Positions 56,861 to 64,000 of a DNA stretch of 64,000 nt are shown here, one piece after another; within the stretch, counting starts at the first letter, position 1, and each line of letters begins with the position of its first letter. This DNA comes from Neptunomonas antarctica (GTDB lineage Bacteria; Pseudomonadota; Gammaproteobacteria; Pseudomonadales; Balneatricaceae). The notes under the pieces were generated by a model that made no database searches, was not told the origin of the DNA, and saw nothing but the letters and a program-made list of their open reading frames with translations. Both the position numbers and the translations under genes were made by a program. Location: NCBI RefSeq assembly GCF_001305295.1, contig NZ_LJSI01000053.1, positions 620,001 to 684,000 of the forward strand, given 5' to 3'.

Positions 56861-59363
56861 TTTCGCATGGAGAGATCTTCGTTCGAGTGGTCAGTCATTG
56901 TGGGTGTTTTTTGCCTGCCTGGTATTGGGAGTAACCCTCTTATCAGCCACGGGTGGTCTGTATCGTTTGGTAAACCTTAGTTTGCTTGCTGATACTCGTG
57001 CAATTATGGGTGGAGATTTGGAGGTGGTTACTAACCAGCCGTTAACCGGGGAGGCACTAAACTGGATCAAAGCTAATGGTGTGGTTTCAATGGTAACTGA
57101 AGTAGATACCATGCTTGGAACCGAAAGAGATCGTTTTTTGCGAATTGAATTGCAAACCATGGATGCGCAGTACCCTCTATATGGTGGCTTAGTGTTGGAG
57201 CCATCGAGGCCACTTTCGAAGATCACAGCGTTTACTAATGACCAGTGGGGCGTTGCAATTGATCCAACGCTGGCAAATCGACTCGACATTAAGGTTGGCG
57301 ATAACGTAACTATCGGAGCGCTAACAATGAAAGTGAGGGCGCTTGTCCTCAAACAACCTGATAGAAGCCTGAATGCTGACTGGCGAGGAACGCCCGTTTT
57401 GTTGAGTGCTGAGGCGCTGCAGGCATCGGGTCTGATCCAGCCCGGCAGTCGAATAGATTATGAATACCGTGTACGCACTAATCAGTCAGCAGAAACATGG
57501 AGATTAAATTTTTATGATGCATTTCCAGACGAAACCTGGGAAGTAAGAACGTTCAATGATCGTAGCCAACGTCTTTCAGAGCGTTTAGGTCAAGTTGCTT
57601 CAGGGTTGCTGATTATAGGCTTTAGCACTTTGTTTATTGGCGGTCTCGGTGTGTTTAACAGTATACAGGCCTATCTGCAGGGTAAATTGAAAACTATCGC
57701 TACTCTGCGCGCACTTGGATTGCGCAACAGACGCCTTGCTATTGTTTATCTTTTACAGATCGCAATTCTTGCCGGAGCGGCTAGCTTGTTGGGTGTATTG
57801 ATCGGCAGTGGACTGACGTTAGTCGGTGCTTCGATTGTGACTACCCAAATTCCATTAAGGATCAACTTCGGTGACCTTTTTTATCCAAGCATTATTGCCT
57901 TCTTTTTCGGCTTATTGACAGCCTATAGTTTCGCTTTACCCGCACTAGGTAAGGCACTCTCTACAGACCCCGCATCACTTTTTCGTGGCCTGGAGCAGAA
58001 AGGCATGCCGCTTCCACACAAATGGTGGCTAGCCACTTTAGCGTGCGCCACATTGATCGTTAGCATGATTCTGCTTGTGCTGCCAGATACCCTGTTTGGG
58101 GTTGGTTTTGTCCTGGTGATAGGTGCTCTATTGTTGATTCTTGATTTAGTCGTGCGGGGTATTAGACGTTGGGCAAGGTTAATGGAAGATCACCCGTGGA
58201 TGAGAGGGCGCCTGGCGTTGAAGCTGGCGCTAGCTAACTTACACAGACCGGATAATAATTTGCGAATTTCATTAATTTCATTAGGTTCTGCGCTAACCCT
58301 CTTAGTTGCTTGTACTTTAATCGTCGTGTCGTTGTTACGTACGCTAAACGCTACCATTCCCGAACAATCTCCCGGTCTGGTGTTGTACGATGTTTTAAAC
58401 GATCAGGTTGATGTTGTCGTCGATGCTATCGAGAGTTTACCCAGTGTAAAAAAAGTTGATATAGCACCGTTAGTCAGAGGTCGCATTAACGCGTTAAACG
58501 GTCGTGTACTCAGTGACGTTGATCAGCTAAATGAAATTCAACGGCGTGACAGTTCTCAGGAACGTTACAAGCTGAGTTATTTATCCAATAACATCGATGA
58601 TGTCAGTATCGTCGATGGTGCATGGTGGTCGGAACCCGTTAGTGGATTACCAAAACTTGCGTTTGAGGATCGCGAAGCCAACAAGCTCGGGTTACGCGTG
58701 GGGGATGTAGTCACTTTTGCACTCCAGGGCACCAGCTTTGATGCAGAGATTGCCGCAATTTACAGTCAAAAGGGTATGCAAACACGGTTTTGGTTTGAAG
58801 GTATTCTTTCTAAGGGGGCTTTGGATCCATTTATTACAAGACATGTTGGCGCCGTATATATCGATGACGAGCAAGCAATAGCTGCGCAAAACCGTATCGC
58901 AGTCATTGCACCCAACGTTATAACGGTACGAACTGCTTCACTGTTGCAGGTAGCCCGTCAAATTCTGGGTAAGGCTGGTTCTGGGCTTGCTGTGGTCGCG
59001 AGTGTCAGCCTGTTGGCGAGTTTGTTGGTATTAATAAGCGTTATGGCTGCCGGTAGAAACCGGCAAATATATGAAGCGACTATCTTACATAGCCTCGGTG
59101 TGAGAATGGCAACCATCAAGCATAGCCTGCAATTGGAATATATGCTGCTTGCACTTATCTCCTCAGTGTTTGCGGTATTACTCGGTTCTGCCATAGCATT
59201 ACCATTGCTTGAATTTCGTCTTAAATTACCCTCTACAGATTTGGTTTGGTTAGGTGCTATCGTAGCAATAGTGGTAAGTACTTTAGCTCTCGGGTCTGGC
59301 GCAGCCTATCTTTTACGTCGACTCCGATTGAAGCCGGCTGTCTTGTTGCGCAGTTCTAATTGA
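56844..59363 (+). CDS. ybbP: YbbP-type FtsX-like ABC permease
   Basis: The permease is about 839 residues long, with ten expected membrane segments in two FtsX modules. There is an N-terminal helix, a periplasmic domain, three helices (about 250-370), a central pair, a second periplasmic domain, and the last three helices (about 715-820). ALGLRNRRLAIVYLLQ and HSLGVRMATIKHSLQLEY are the two coupling motifs. I chose the ATG at 56844, overlapping ybbA by 17 bases; an in-frame TTG at 56829 is less likely. Such exporters may act on lipids, lipoproteins or cell-wall enzymes; the substrate here is unknown. Confidence 0.9.
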   Translation: MRFLFDFAWRDLRSSGQSLWVFFACLVLGVTLLSATGGLYRLVNLSLLADTRAIMGGDLEVVTNQPLTGEALNWIKANGVVSMVTEVDTMLGTERDRFLRIELQTMDAQYPLYGGLVLEPSRPLSKITAFTNDQWGVAIDPTLANRLDIKVGDNVTIGALTMKVRALVLKQPDRSLNADWRGTPVLLSAEALQASGLIQPGSRIDYEYRVRTNQSAETWRLNFYDAFPDETWEVRTFNDRSQRLSERLGQVASGLLIIGFSTLFIGGLGVFNSIQAYLQGKLKTIATLRALGLRNRRLAIVYLLQIAILAGAASLLGVLIGSGLTLVGASIVTTQIPLRINFGDLFYPSIIAFFFGLLTAYSFALPALGKALSTDPASLFRGLEQKGMPLPHKWWLATLACATLIVSMILLVLPDTLFGVGFVLVIGALLLILDLVVRGIRRWARLMEDHPWMRGRLALKLALANLHRPDNNLRISLISLGSALTLLVACTLIVVSLLRTLNATIPEQSPGLVLYDVLNDQVDVVVDAIESLPSVKKVDIAPLVRGRINALNGRVLSDVDQLNEIQRRDSSQERYKLSYLSNNIDDVSIVDGAWWSEPVSGLPKLAFEDREANKLGLRVGDVVTFALQGTSFDAEIAAIYSQKGMQTRFWFEGILSKGALDPFITRHVGAVYIDDEQAIAAQNRIAVIAPNVITVRTASLLQVARQILGKAGSGLAVVASVSLLASLLVLISVMAAGRNRQIYEATILHSLGVRMATIKHSLQLEYMLLALISSVFAVLLGSAIALPLLEFRLKLPSTDLVWLGAIVAIVVSTLALGSGAAYLLRRLRLKPAVLLRSSN

Positions 59364-59633
59364 CCGATTTTATTATCTTATCAGGACAGCCCAAAGATGC
59401 CTTTAGCGAGCCGAAAACAGACAAATTTACGTACGTTTGTGGTTCGCTGTTTAGTTCGCTATCGGAGGGTATAAAGGTTTCCGGGAAAGTTGTCAGCTTT
59501 GCCATCATATTTTACCACAAGGATTCGGATACCAGTATGTATCTGATAAACGTAATTTTAAAAACGGACAATGCAGTTCCGTTTGCATTTTTTCGTTAAA
59601 ATAGCGGATCTAATAAGACTTCAGAGCATAATA

Positions 59634-60332
59634 ATGACACCGGAACGCAAACAGAAACTGATTTCTACCCTCGAGCGGCGTCAGCCTGATCTGCATTTGA
59701 TCACTGATCAGGTGCATAAACCGAGGAACCTTGCCGCGCTTATTCGTACTTGTGATGCGGTGGGTATTCCTTATGTGCATACCGTCACACCAAAAGCCGG
59801 TTATATATTCAAGGGCACGGCAAAAGGTAGTGATCGCTGGGTTAAAATGATTAGCCATGATAGTTGTGAGCAGGCGATCCAGCAGGTGAAGTTGCAAGGC
59901 TTAAAAGTGTATGCAGCGCATTTCTCTGATCGGGCTGTGGATTATCGGGATGTAGATTACACTATCCCCTGCGCGATTCTTATGGGTTCGGAAAAAGAGG
60001 GGGTTAGTGATGCGGCAGCCGGGTTGGCTGACCAGCATATTCTTATCCCTATGATGGGTATGGTAGGGTCGTTAAATGTCTCCACGGCGGCAGGTATTAT
60101 CATGGTGGAAGCGCAGAATCAGCGTTTGAAAGCTGGTTTGTATAATGAGTCGCGTCTTGATCCTGACGAATTTACCGATACGCTGTTTGAGTGGAGTTTC
60201 CCGGATATGGCTGATTTCTGCTATAAAAAAGGGTTGGCGTATCCCCCTCTGAATGATGATCTGGAAATGCAGGATTCCGCTGCATGGTATCAGGCTATTC
60301 GGGATGATACGGCGATTAAACGCAATTGGTAA
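59634..60332 (+). CDS. trmH: TrmH, tRNA (guanosine(18)-2'-O)-methyltransferase
   Basis: The 232-residue SPOUT enzyme methylates the 2'-O of Gm18 in the tRNA D-loop. Motif 1 (KPRNLAALIRTCDAVG), motif 2 (AILMGSEKEGVS) and motif 3 (GSLNVSTAAGIIMVEA) are complete, and the C-terminal helical tail is present. The ATG at 59634 matches the family start; an upstream ATG would add a non-conserved leader. A broken copy lies at 52031. Confidence 0.96.
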   Translation: MTPERKQKLISTLERRQPDLHLITDQVHKPRNLAALIRTCDAVGIPYVHTVTPKAGYIFKGTAKGSDRWVKMISHDSCEQAIQQVKLQGLKVYAAHFSDRAVDYRDVDYTIPCAILMGSEKEGVSDAAAGLADQHILIPMMGMVGSLNVSTAAGIIMVEAQNQRLKAGLYNESRLDPDEFTDTLFEWSFPDMADFCYKKGLAYPPLNDDLEMQDSAAWYQAIRDDTAIKRNW

Positions 60333-60344
60333 GTTTGATCCATA

Positions 60345-60377
60345 GTTATAAGGAAGCTATAAGGAAGTTATAAGGGA
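60345..60377. repeat. Three tandem 11-bp repeats at the trmH/lysR junction
   Basis: GTTATAAGGAA, GCTATAAGGAA and GTTATAAGGGA lie in tandem after the trmH stop. The third copy covers the stop codon of the convergent lysR-family gene. No terminator hairpin is visible here. Confidence 0.75.
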
Positions 60378-61330
60378 TCTGATAAAGGCGTTGATAAGAA
60401 AGGTGGCGTGTTACTGCGTTGGCTTCCCAGAAGAAAAATCTGTTCTTTAAGCCAGCATAGCCCCGGATCATTATCGAATAAAGGATGGTGGATAGTCGTC
60501 ATCTCAATGCTCGGCATTCCTTCAGGCGGCGTGACGACACGTACGGCTAACATCTGGCTGAACAGGTTCGCCATATGAGAGGGAAGCGTGATGATGGCGG
60601 ATGTCTGGGCGACGATACGCGCGGCAGCCATGTAGTTGACGGTGCGCACAATCGATTGACGTGATAGCTGCTGAGTGCTCAGCCAGTTATCGATACTGCT
60701 TGAGTTGTCGCCTGTGAGATCAGAGAATACCGCATGTGGCAGATTAATATATTGCTGAATCGATAAGTTGTTTCCTACCTCTGTGTTAGCGACACCCGCC
60801 AGACAGACCAGTTGCTCGGTTATCCAGTGCTCAGCAATCAGATGAGCCGGTATTTTTTTCGACGCATCCATCCCTACAACCAAATCCACCTGTCGGTTTT
60901 CGAGTTTGGAAGATGAGGCATCCTCACTAATCATCTCTATTTGTAATCTGATATGCGGGGCAATAGTCTGCAGATGACTCACCAGATCAGGAAAAATAAC
61001 GGATTCAAAATAATCGGTGCTGGCAATGCTGAAAGTTCGTTCGCTGGTGTCTGCTGTGAATAGTTCGGTGGGCTCCAGCGTACGCTCTATGAGCTCCAAT
61101 GCCTTGCGTATCTCGGGCAACATTGCCAGTGCCCGTGGTGTGGGTTGCAAGCCGTGTTCGGTTCTGACCAGCAACGGATCATTCAGGTACTGACGTAAGC
61201 GGTTCAGTGCATGGCTCATGGCCGACTGACTGAGAAATACTTTTTCGGCGGCACGGCTAACATGGCACTCGCTGATCAATGCTTCAAAGATGATCAGCAG
61301 GTTGAGGTCAAACTGACGTAGAGGTTTCAT
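60368..61330 (-). CDS. LysR-family transcriptional regulator
   Basis: The 320-residue protein has an N-terminal winged helix (MKPLRQFDLNLLIIFEAL, AAEKVFLSQSAMSHALNRLRQ) and a C-terminal periplasmic-binding-like effector domain. Its N-terminus resembles the NodD/LeuO-like subgroup ('lrqfDLNLL.vfeaL'). It is divergent from the agmatinase gene with a 134-base shared gap, so control of that gene is the natural guess. AT-rich sequence and TAA-rich direct motifs fill the gap, but no operator is clear. Confidence 0.92.
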   Translation of the reverse strand: MKPLRQFDLNLLIIFEALISECHVSRAAEKVFLSQSAMSHALNRLRQYLNDPLLVRTEHGLQPTPRALAMLPEIRKALELIERTLEPTELFTADTSERTFSIASTDYFESVIFPDLVSHLQTIAPHIRLQIEMISEDASSSKLENRQVDLVVGMDASKKIPAHLIAEHWITEQLVCLAGVANTEVGNNLSIQQYINLPHAVFSDLTGDNSSSIDNWLSTQQLSRQSIVRTVNYMAAARIVAQTSAIITLPSHMANLFSQMLAVRVVTPPEGMPSIEMTTIHHPLFDNDPGLCWLKEQIFLLGSQRSNTPPFLSTPLSDPL

Positions 61331-61464
61331 TTATACCGTTCGCTTTACTAAGTATTAATTTTATACATTTATATATTATAACTATGCATTTAACTAATGG
61401 TACTGCTGGGTTTATGCTTTCTTTAATGTTTGTCTAATCAAATTTTATAGATGAGGAAGAGTGG

Positions 61465-62436
61465 ATGTCTGGTCTGAATGATGGCGCTACCAATGCTGAT
61501 GTTACTAACGATAGTGTTTCTGTAGCGGATGCGGATATGCCTTTATACGCGGCTATGGGAATGACGTTTATGCAGTTCCCTGCCGTTACCACATTGCCAC
61601 AATGTAATGCAGAAGTGATTGTTAGCGGTGTGCCGTTTGATATGGCGACATCCGGGCGTTCCGGGGCACGTTTCGGGCCACAAGGCGTGCGTCAGGCATC
61701 GGTAAATCTGGTGTGGGAAGGGGCGCGTTGGCCGTGGACGTTCGCATTGGATGATCATCTGAAAGTTGCCGATGCAGGCAACGTGACATTTAAGCATGGT
61801 GAGCCACAGACGCTGGTGGACAATCTGGAAGCGCATATTTCACATATTCTGGATGCCGGTAAAAGTGCATTAACCTTTGGCGGTGACCATTTTATTACGC
61901 TGCCAATCCTGCGTGCCTACGCTAAAAAACATGGTCCGGTCGCGCTGATTCATTTTGATGCGCATACCGACACCTACTCTGGCGGCAGTAAATATGACCA
62001 TGGAACCATCTTCCATCATGCGGTACAGGAAGGCTTAGTCGACACTGAGCACTCCCTGCAAATTGGTATTCGGACCGCGTACACGCTTGAAAATCATCCG
62101 TTTGAAGTACTGGATGCGGCATGGGTGAACGATCTTGGTCCTGCTGCCACGCTGGAGCGTATCAAGCAGCGAGTCGGTGATAAAAAAGCCTATGTCAGTT
62201 TTGATATTGATGGCCTGGACCCTGCATTTGCACCCGGCACAGGTACGCCGGTTGTTGCCGGTATCAGTATTGATTGTGCGTTAAAAGTCATCCGTGGCTT
62301 GCAAGGTTTGAATCTGATCGGGATGGATGTGGTTGAAGTGGCACCGGCGTATGATCATGCTGAAATTACGTCTCTGGCAGGTGCAACGTTGGCGTTGGAA
62401 TACTTATACGTGCTGGCCGCGAATAAAATGGCATAA
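61465..62436 (+). CDS. speB: Agmatinase / ureohydrolase
   Basis: The 323-residue manganese enzyme of the arginase family has metal ligands at GGDH (His142), HFDAHTD (Asp165, His167, Asp169) and SFDIDGLDP (Asp247, Asp249). The N-terminus and length fit agmatinase, which converts agmatine to putrescine and urea. Some relatives act on guanidinobutyrate or other guanidino compounds, and the divergent LysR regulator would also fit such catabolic use. A ribosome site (gaggaagag) precedes the ATG. Confidence 0.88.
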   Translation: MSGLNDGATNADVTNDSVSVADADMPLYAAMGMTFMQFPAVTTLPQCNAEVIVSGVPFDMATSGRSGARFGPQGVRQASVNLVWEGARWPWTFALDDHLKVADAGNVTFKHGEPQTLVDNLEAHISHILDAGKSALTFGGDHFITLPILRAYAKKHGPVALIHFDAHTDTYSGGSKYDHGTIFHHAVQEGLVDTEHSLQIGIRTAYTLENHPFEVLDAAWVNDLGPAATLERIKQRVGDKKAYVSFDIDGLDPAFAPGTGTPVVAGISIDCALKVIRGLQGLNLIGMDVVEVAPAYDHAEITSLAGATLALEYLYVLAANKMA

Positions 62437-62501
62437 GAAACCACCGCCGCTGATGCAGCGTAACCGTTCATTGTCGGTCATAGATTTACCATTTCTGGTG
62501 A

Positions 62502-62704
62502 ATGAGGAGGCCAGCTTATCCCGCGATTAATCAAGCATTATCCAATGCTTATTTAAAGTCTCAGGGGCTTTATGCACTACGTGATGGCTGGATTAAGCTT
62601 CATCATTCTCAGTGAAACGCCCTGTGCGGATCCGATGTGCTTGCATACCCGGAGAGTACAGGGTGTTGTGGGGGCTGAGGGTTAGGTACCCTCAGCTACC
62701 GATT
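62502..62704 (+). mobile_element. 3' remnant of a group II intron (maturase tail plus domains V-VI)
   Basis: A short frame ends in LKSQGLYALRDGWIKLHHSQ (stop at 62613), resembling the last residues of intron reverse transcriptases. The following RNA has a domain V-like segment starting GAAACGCCCTGTGCGGATCCG and closing ACAGGGTG, with extra bases in the loop. A 9-bp hairpin follows at 62674-62696 (GCTGAGGGT / ACCCTCAGC) with an unpaired A in the CTACC tail, as in domain VI. The rest of the intron is missing. Assigned by eye. Confidence 0.45.
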
Positions 62705-63404
62705 ATGAGACTTTTTGCTGGAATTTAATTGATTCTTTTATCAGGTCAGCGGCGTCAATTACATGCGCTATGTCTGCAAGGCTGCCTATTTTAAGTGGCA
62801 GTGGACCAACGTGCTCGGTTTGTTTCAGAGCAAGACGCCATTCGTGCTGCCATGCGTATTCCTTGGATTTATTGAATACACTCAGTTGGCTGTGATGTAG
62901 CTTTCGTTCTACATAGCTGACTTTCCTGCCGATAATATTATTTTCTTCTAGTGTGTATATTGATTGATCATTGTCTATGGTGTTTTTTAATCGATGCCAA
63001 AATTCACTTATGTCGCTACCGCCTATGAAAATAGCCTTGTTGCCAAATTTTACAAAATTGCTTGATAAGCATAAGCCGTTCTCACCAGAGCTCAATATGT
63101 CTTGGTCACTGATAATCGTCATGCTGTAGATGTTTGTTTCATCCTGATGGCATTGCCGTAAATCAACTTTATCGACAAGGCCGGTAAAGACGTGTCCGTT
63201 TAGCTCTAGAGTTATATTCTCAGGCAGGAAGCTGGCTGCGAGTCCTTCGTGTGCATCGCCTCTCAATGCTGGTTCGCTATCCTCGTAAGCTCTAAAGTAT
63301 TGAATATTGTTCATGAACAATAAGCCTTCATTTATAAAGCTGTGAACGTGTTTCTCATCCATGAATTTGATAAGCAATCGATTTCGGTTTTCTGGGCTCA
63401 CCAT
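62703..63404 (-). CDS. Hypothetical protein, 233 residues
   Basis: I do not recognise this gene. It encodes a soluble protein without signal peptide or membrane segment, preceded by a good ribosome site (aggaag on the minus strand). Visible motifs are FMDEKHVHSFINEGLLFMN near the N-terminus, ALRGDAHEG at about 46-54 and YAWQHEWRLAL near 190. The 'RGD-x-x-EG' and 'Q/H-E-x-R-L' pattern recurs in small accessory-island proteins of unknown role. Its stop abuts the group II intron remnant, suggesting arrival in a mobile context. Confidence 0.7.
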   Translation of the reverse strand: MVSPENRNRLLIKFMDEKHVHSFINEGLLFMNNIQYFRAYEDSEPALRGDAHEGLAASFLPENITLELNGHVFTGLVDKVDLRQCHQDETNIYSMTIISDQDILSSGENGLCLSSNFVKFGNKAIFIGGSDISEFWHRLKNTIDNDQSIYTLEENNIIGRKVSYVERKLHHSQLSVFNKSKEYAWQHEWRLALKQTEHVGPLPLKIGSLADIAHVIDAADLIKESIKFQQKVS

Positions 63405-63831
63405 TGGAACTTCCTAAAGGCATATAACAGTCTATTTATGAGGAGCGCGTCCTCATAATAATTATTATCAGGAATCCTTATAATTCCGCTAATAATTTCT
63501 TATGAACTTTAACCACATGATATTTATAAATAATAATACACGTAGCGCTACCTCCAGAAATTAATAGGGAAAGAGTAAACGAAGGTTTTATTGATTTTTT
63601 AAGAAAAATTACACTGGGTAAATAAATAATATTTGAAAAATAACTGCTCAATGTCTCACTCCCCATTCCTTTGGTTGATCTGCGAGTACAGGCTGGTTAG
63701 GCGCTATAGTCGTAGAACCATAGCGGCATAAATAGACTGGATCAAGGCCTATATTTAATTCATCTAATGAATATCTTCCCTAAGCTCGGGAGGTGATCGG
63801 GATAAGTATTAAAAATTGTCGCAAGAGGTTG
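63405..63831. other. Stretch without a supported gene
   Basis: AT-rich sequence. A 62-codon minus-strand frame (63478-63666) with one hydrophobic segment has its ribosome-like aaagga too close to the ATG, so I do not call it a gene. The 19-bp segment at 63750-63768 repeats 31132-31150. Confidence 0.35.
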
Positions 63832-64000
63832 CTAGCCCCTGGCTTCAGCTGACTCAGGCCGCAAGGGTTTGGGTAAACTCTGCGCCTTACGCCAGACGAT
63901 CGTGAGTCCTGACTCTGTGTCGGATATCGCGCAGTCATTGGCGTCGCTCAGATGTTCTTTTTGGGTAGGCCAACCACACAACCTGCTCTTGATTTTGATA
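63832..64000 (-). CDS. Partial C-terminal end of an unrecognised gene
   Basis: On the minus strand a frame enters from the right edge and runs about 55 codons to TAG (63832-63834). It ends in a basic, Pro-rich tail (VWRKAQSLPKPLRPESAEARG). No family is recognised, and most of the gene lies outside the window. Confidence 0.3.
   Translation of the reverse strand, partial: IKIKSRLCGWPTQKEHLSDANDCAISDTESGLTIVWRKAQSLPKPLRPESAEARG

Noticed and set aside
59360-59599. 79-codon frame after ybbP
   Set aside because: It starts at the ybbP stop without a ribosome site, shows no recognisable domain and runs into the trmH promoter region conserved between the two trmH copies.
63478-63666. 62-residue minus-strand membrane peptide
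   Set aside because: The ribosome-like sequence is too close to the ATG and no family is recognised; support is too weak to call a gene.

Overview
The window comes from a Gram-negative gammaproteobacterium, most likely a marine Oceanospirillales-type organism. This is inferred from the gene order bamA-skp-lpxD-fabZ-lpxA-lpxB-rnhB-dnaE-accA-tilS-pyrG-eno-ftsB-truD-surE-pcm-nlpD-rpoS-fdxA-mutS, from a TctABC/AbrB tricarboxylate transport locus, and from DUF6482- and DUF4347-type proteins. The species cannot be fixed from the sequence alone.

Region 1 (1-24.6 kb) is a dense, mostly co-directional housekeeping block. It covers outer-membrane assembly (bamA, skp), lipid A and fatty acid synthesis (lpxD, fabZ, lpxA, lpxB, accA), replication and repair (rnhB, dnaE, mutS), tRNA modification (tilS, truD), CTP synthesis and glycolysis (pyrG, eno), division (ftsB, nlpD) and stationary-phase survival (surE, pcm, rpoS). 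Compared with the usual gammaproteobacterial order, kdsA is absent between pyrG and eno, and ispD/ispF are absent between ftsB and truD. A DUF368 membrane protein (candidate undecaprenyl-phosphate translocase) sits between pcm and nlpD.

Region 2 (24.6-31.5 kb) is a gene graveyard with one large intact gene. It holds the N-terminus of a P4-type integrase, an amber-interrupted gene followed by a decayed attC-like site, a type Va autotransporter with seven full 50-residue passenger repeats, a truncated lipoprotein, an orphan OmpR-type regulator, and two oppositely oriented shards of an IS5-family transposase.

Region 3 (31.5-44.4 kb) is the most interesting part. It is a five-gene, tightly spaced locus: a TolC-like outer-membrane lipoprotein, a small periplasmic adaptor, a 2338-residue LEPRxLL/DUF4347 giant surface protein, a cytoplasmic GAF-like domain fused to an HlyD-type adaptor, and a PqqD/RRE-like domain fused to an M50 site-2 protease and an HlyD-type adaptor. 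It contains no ABC ATPase, and the cargo shows no RTX repeats. I infer a dedicated export and processing pathway in which the leader of the giant protein is recognised by the RRE-like domain and cut by the intramembrane protease. A perfect 15-bp hairpin lies at the start of the gene that follows the giant.

Region 4 (44.5-51.9 kb) pairs a divergent sensory operon (response regulator, histidine kinase, periplasmic binding protein) with tctC-tctB-tctA and an AbrB-family membrane protein.

Region 5 (52-60.3 kb) lies between a diverged, nonsense-mutated copy of trmH and the intact trmH. It carries an HNH protein, a FAN1-type VRR-NUC nuclease fused to a DEDDh exonuclease, a DUF6482 protein, a secreted protein, and a YbbA/YbbP-type ABC exporter. 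The window ends with a LysR regulator divergent from agmatinase, a group II intron 3' remnant, an unrecognised protein and a partial gene.
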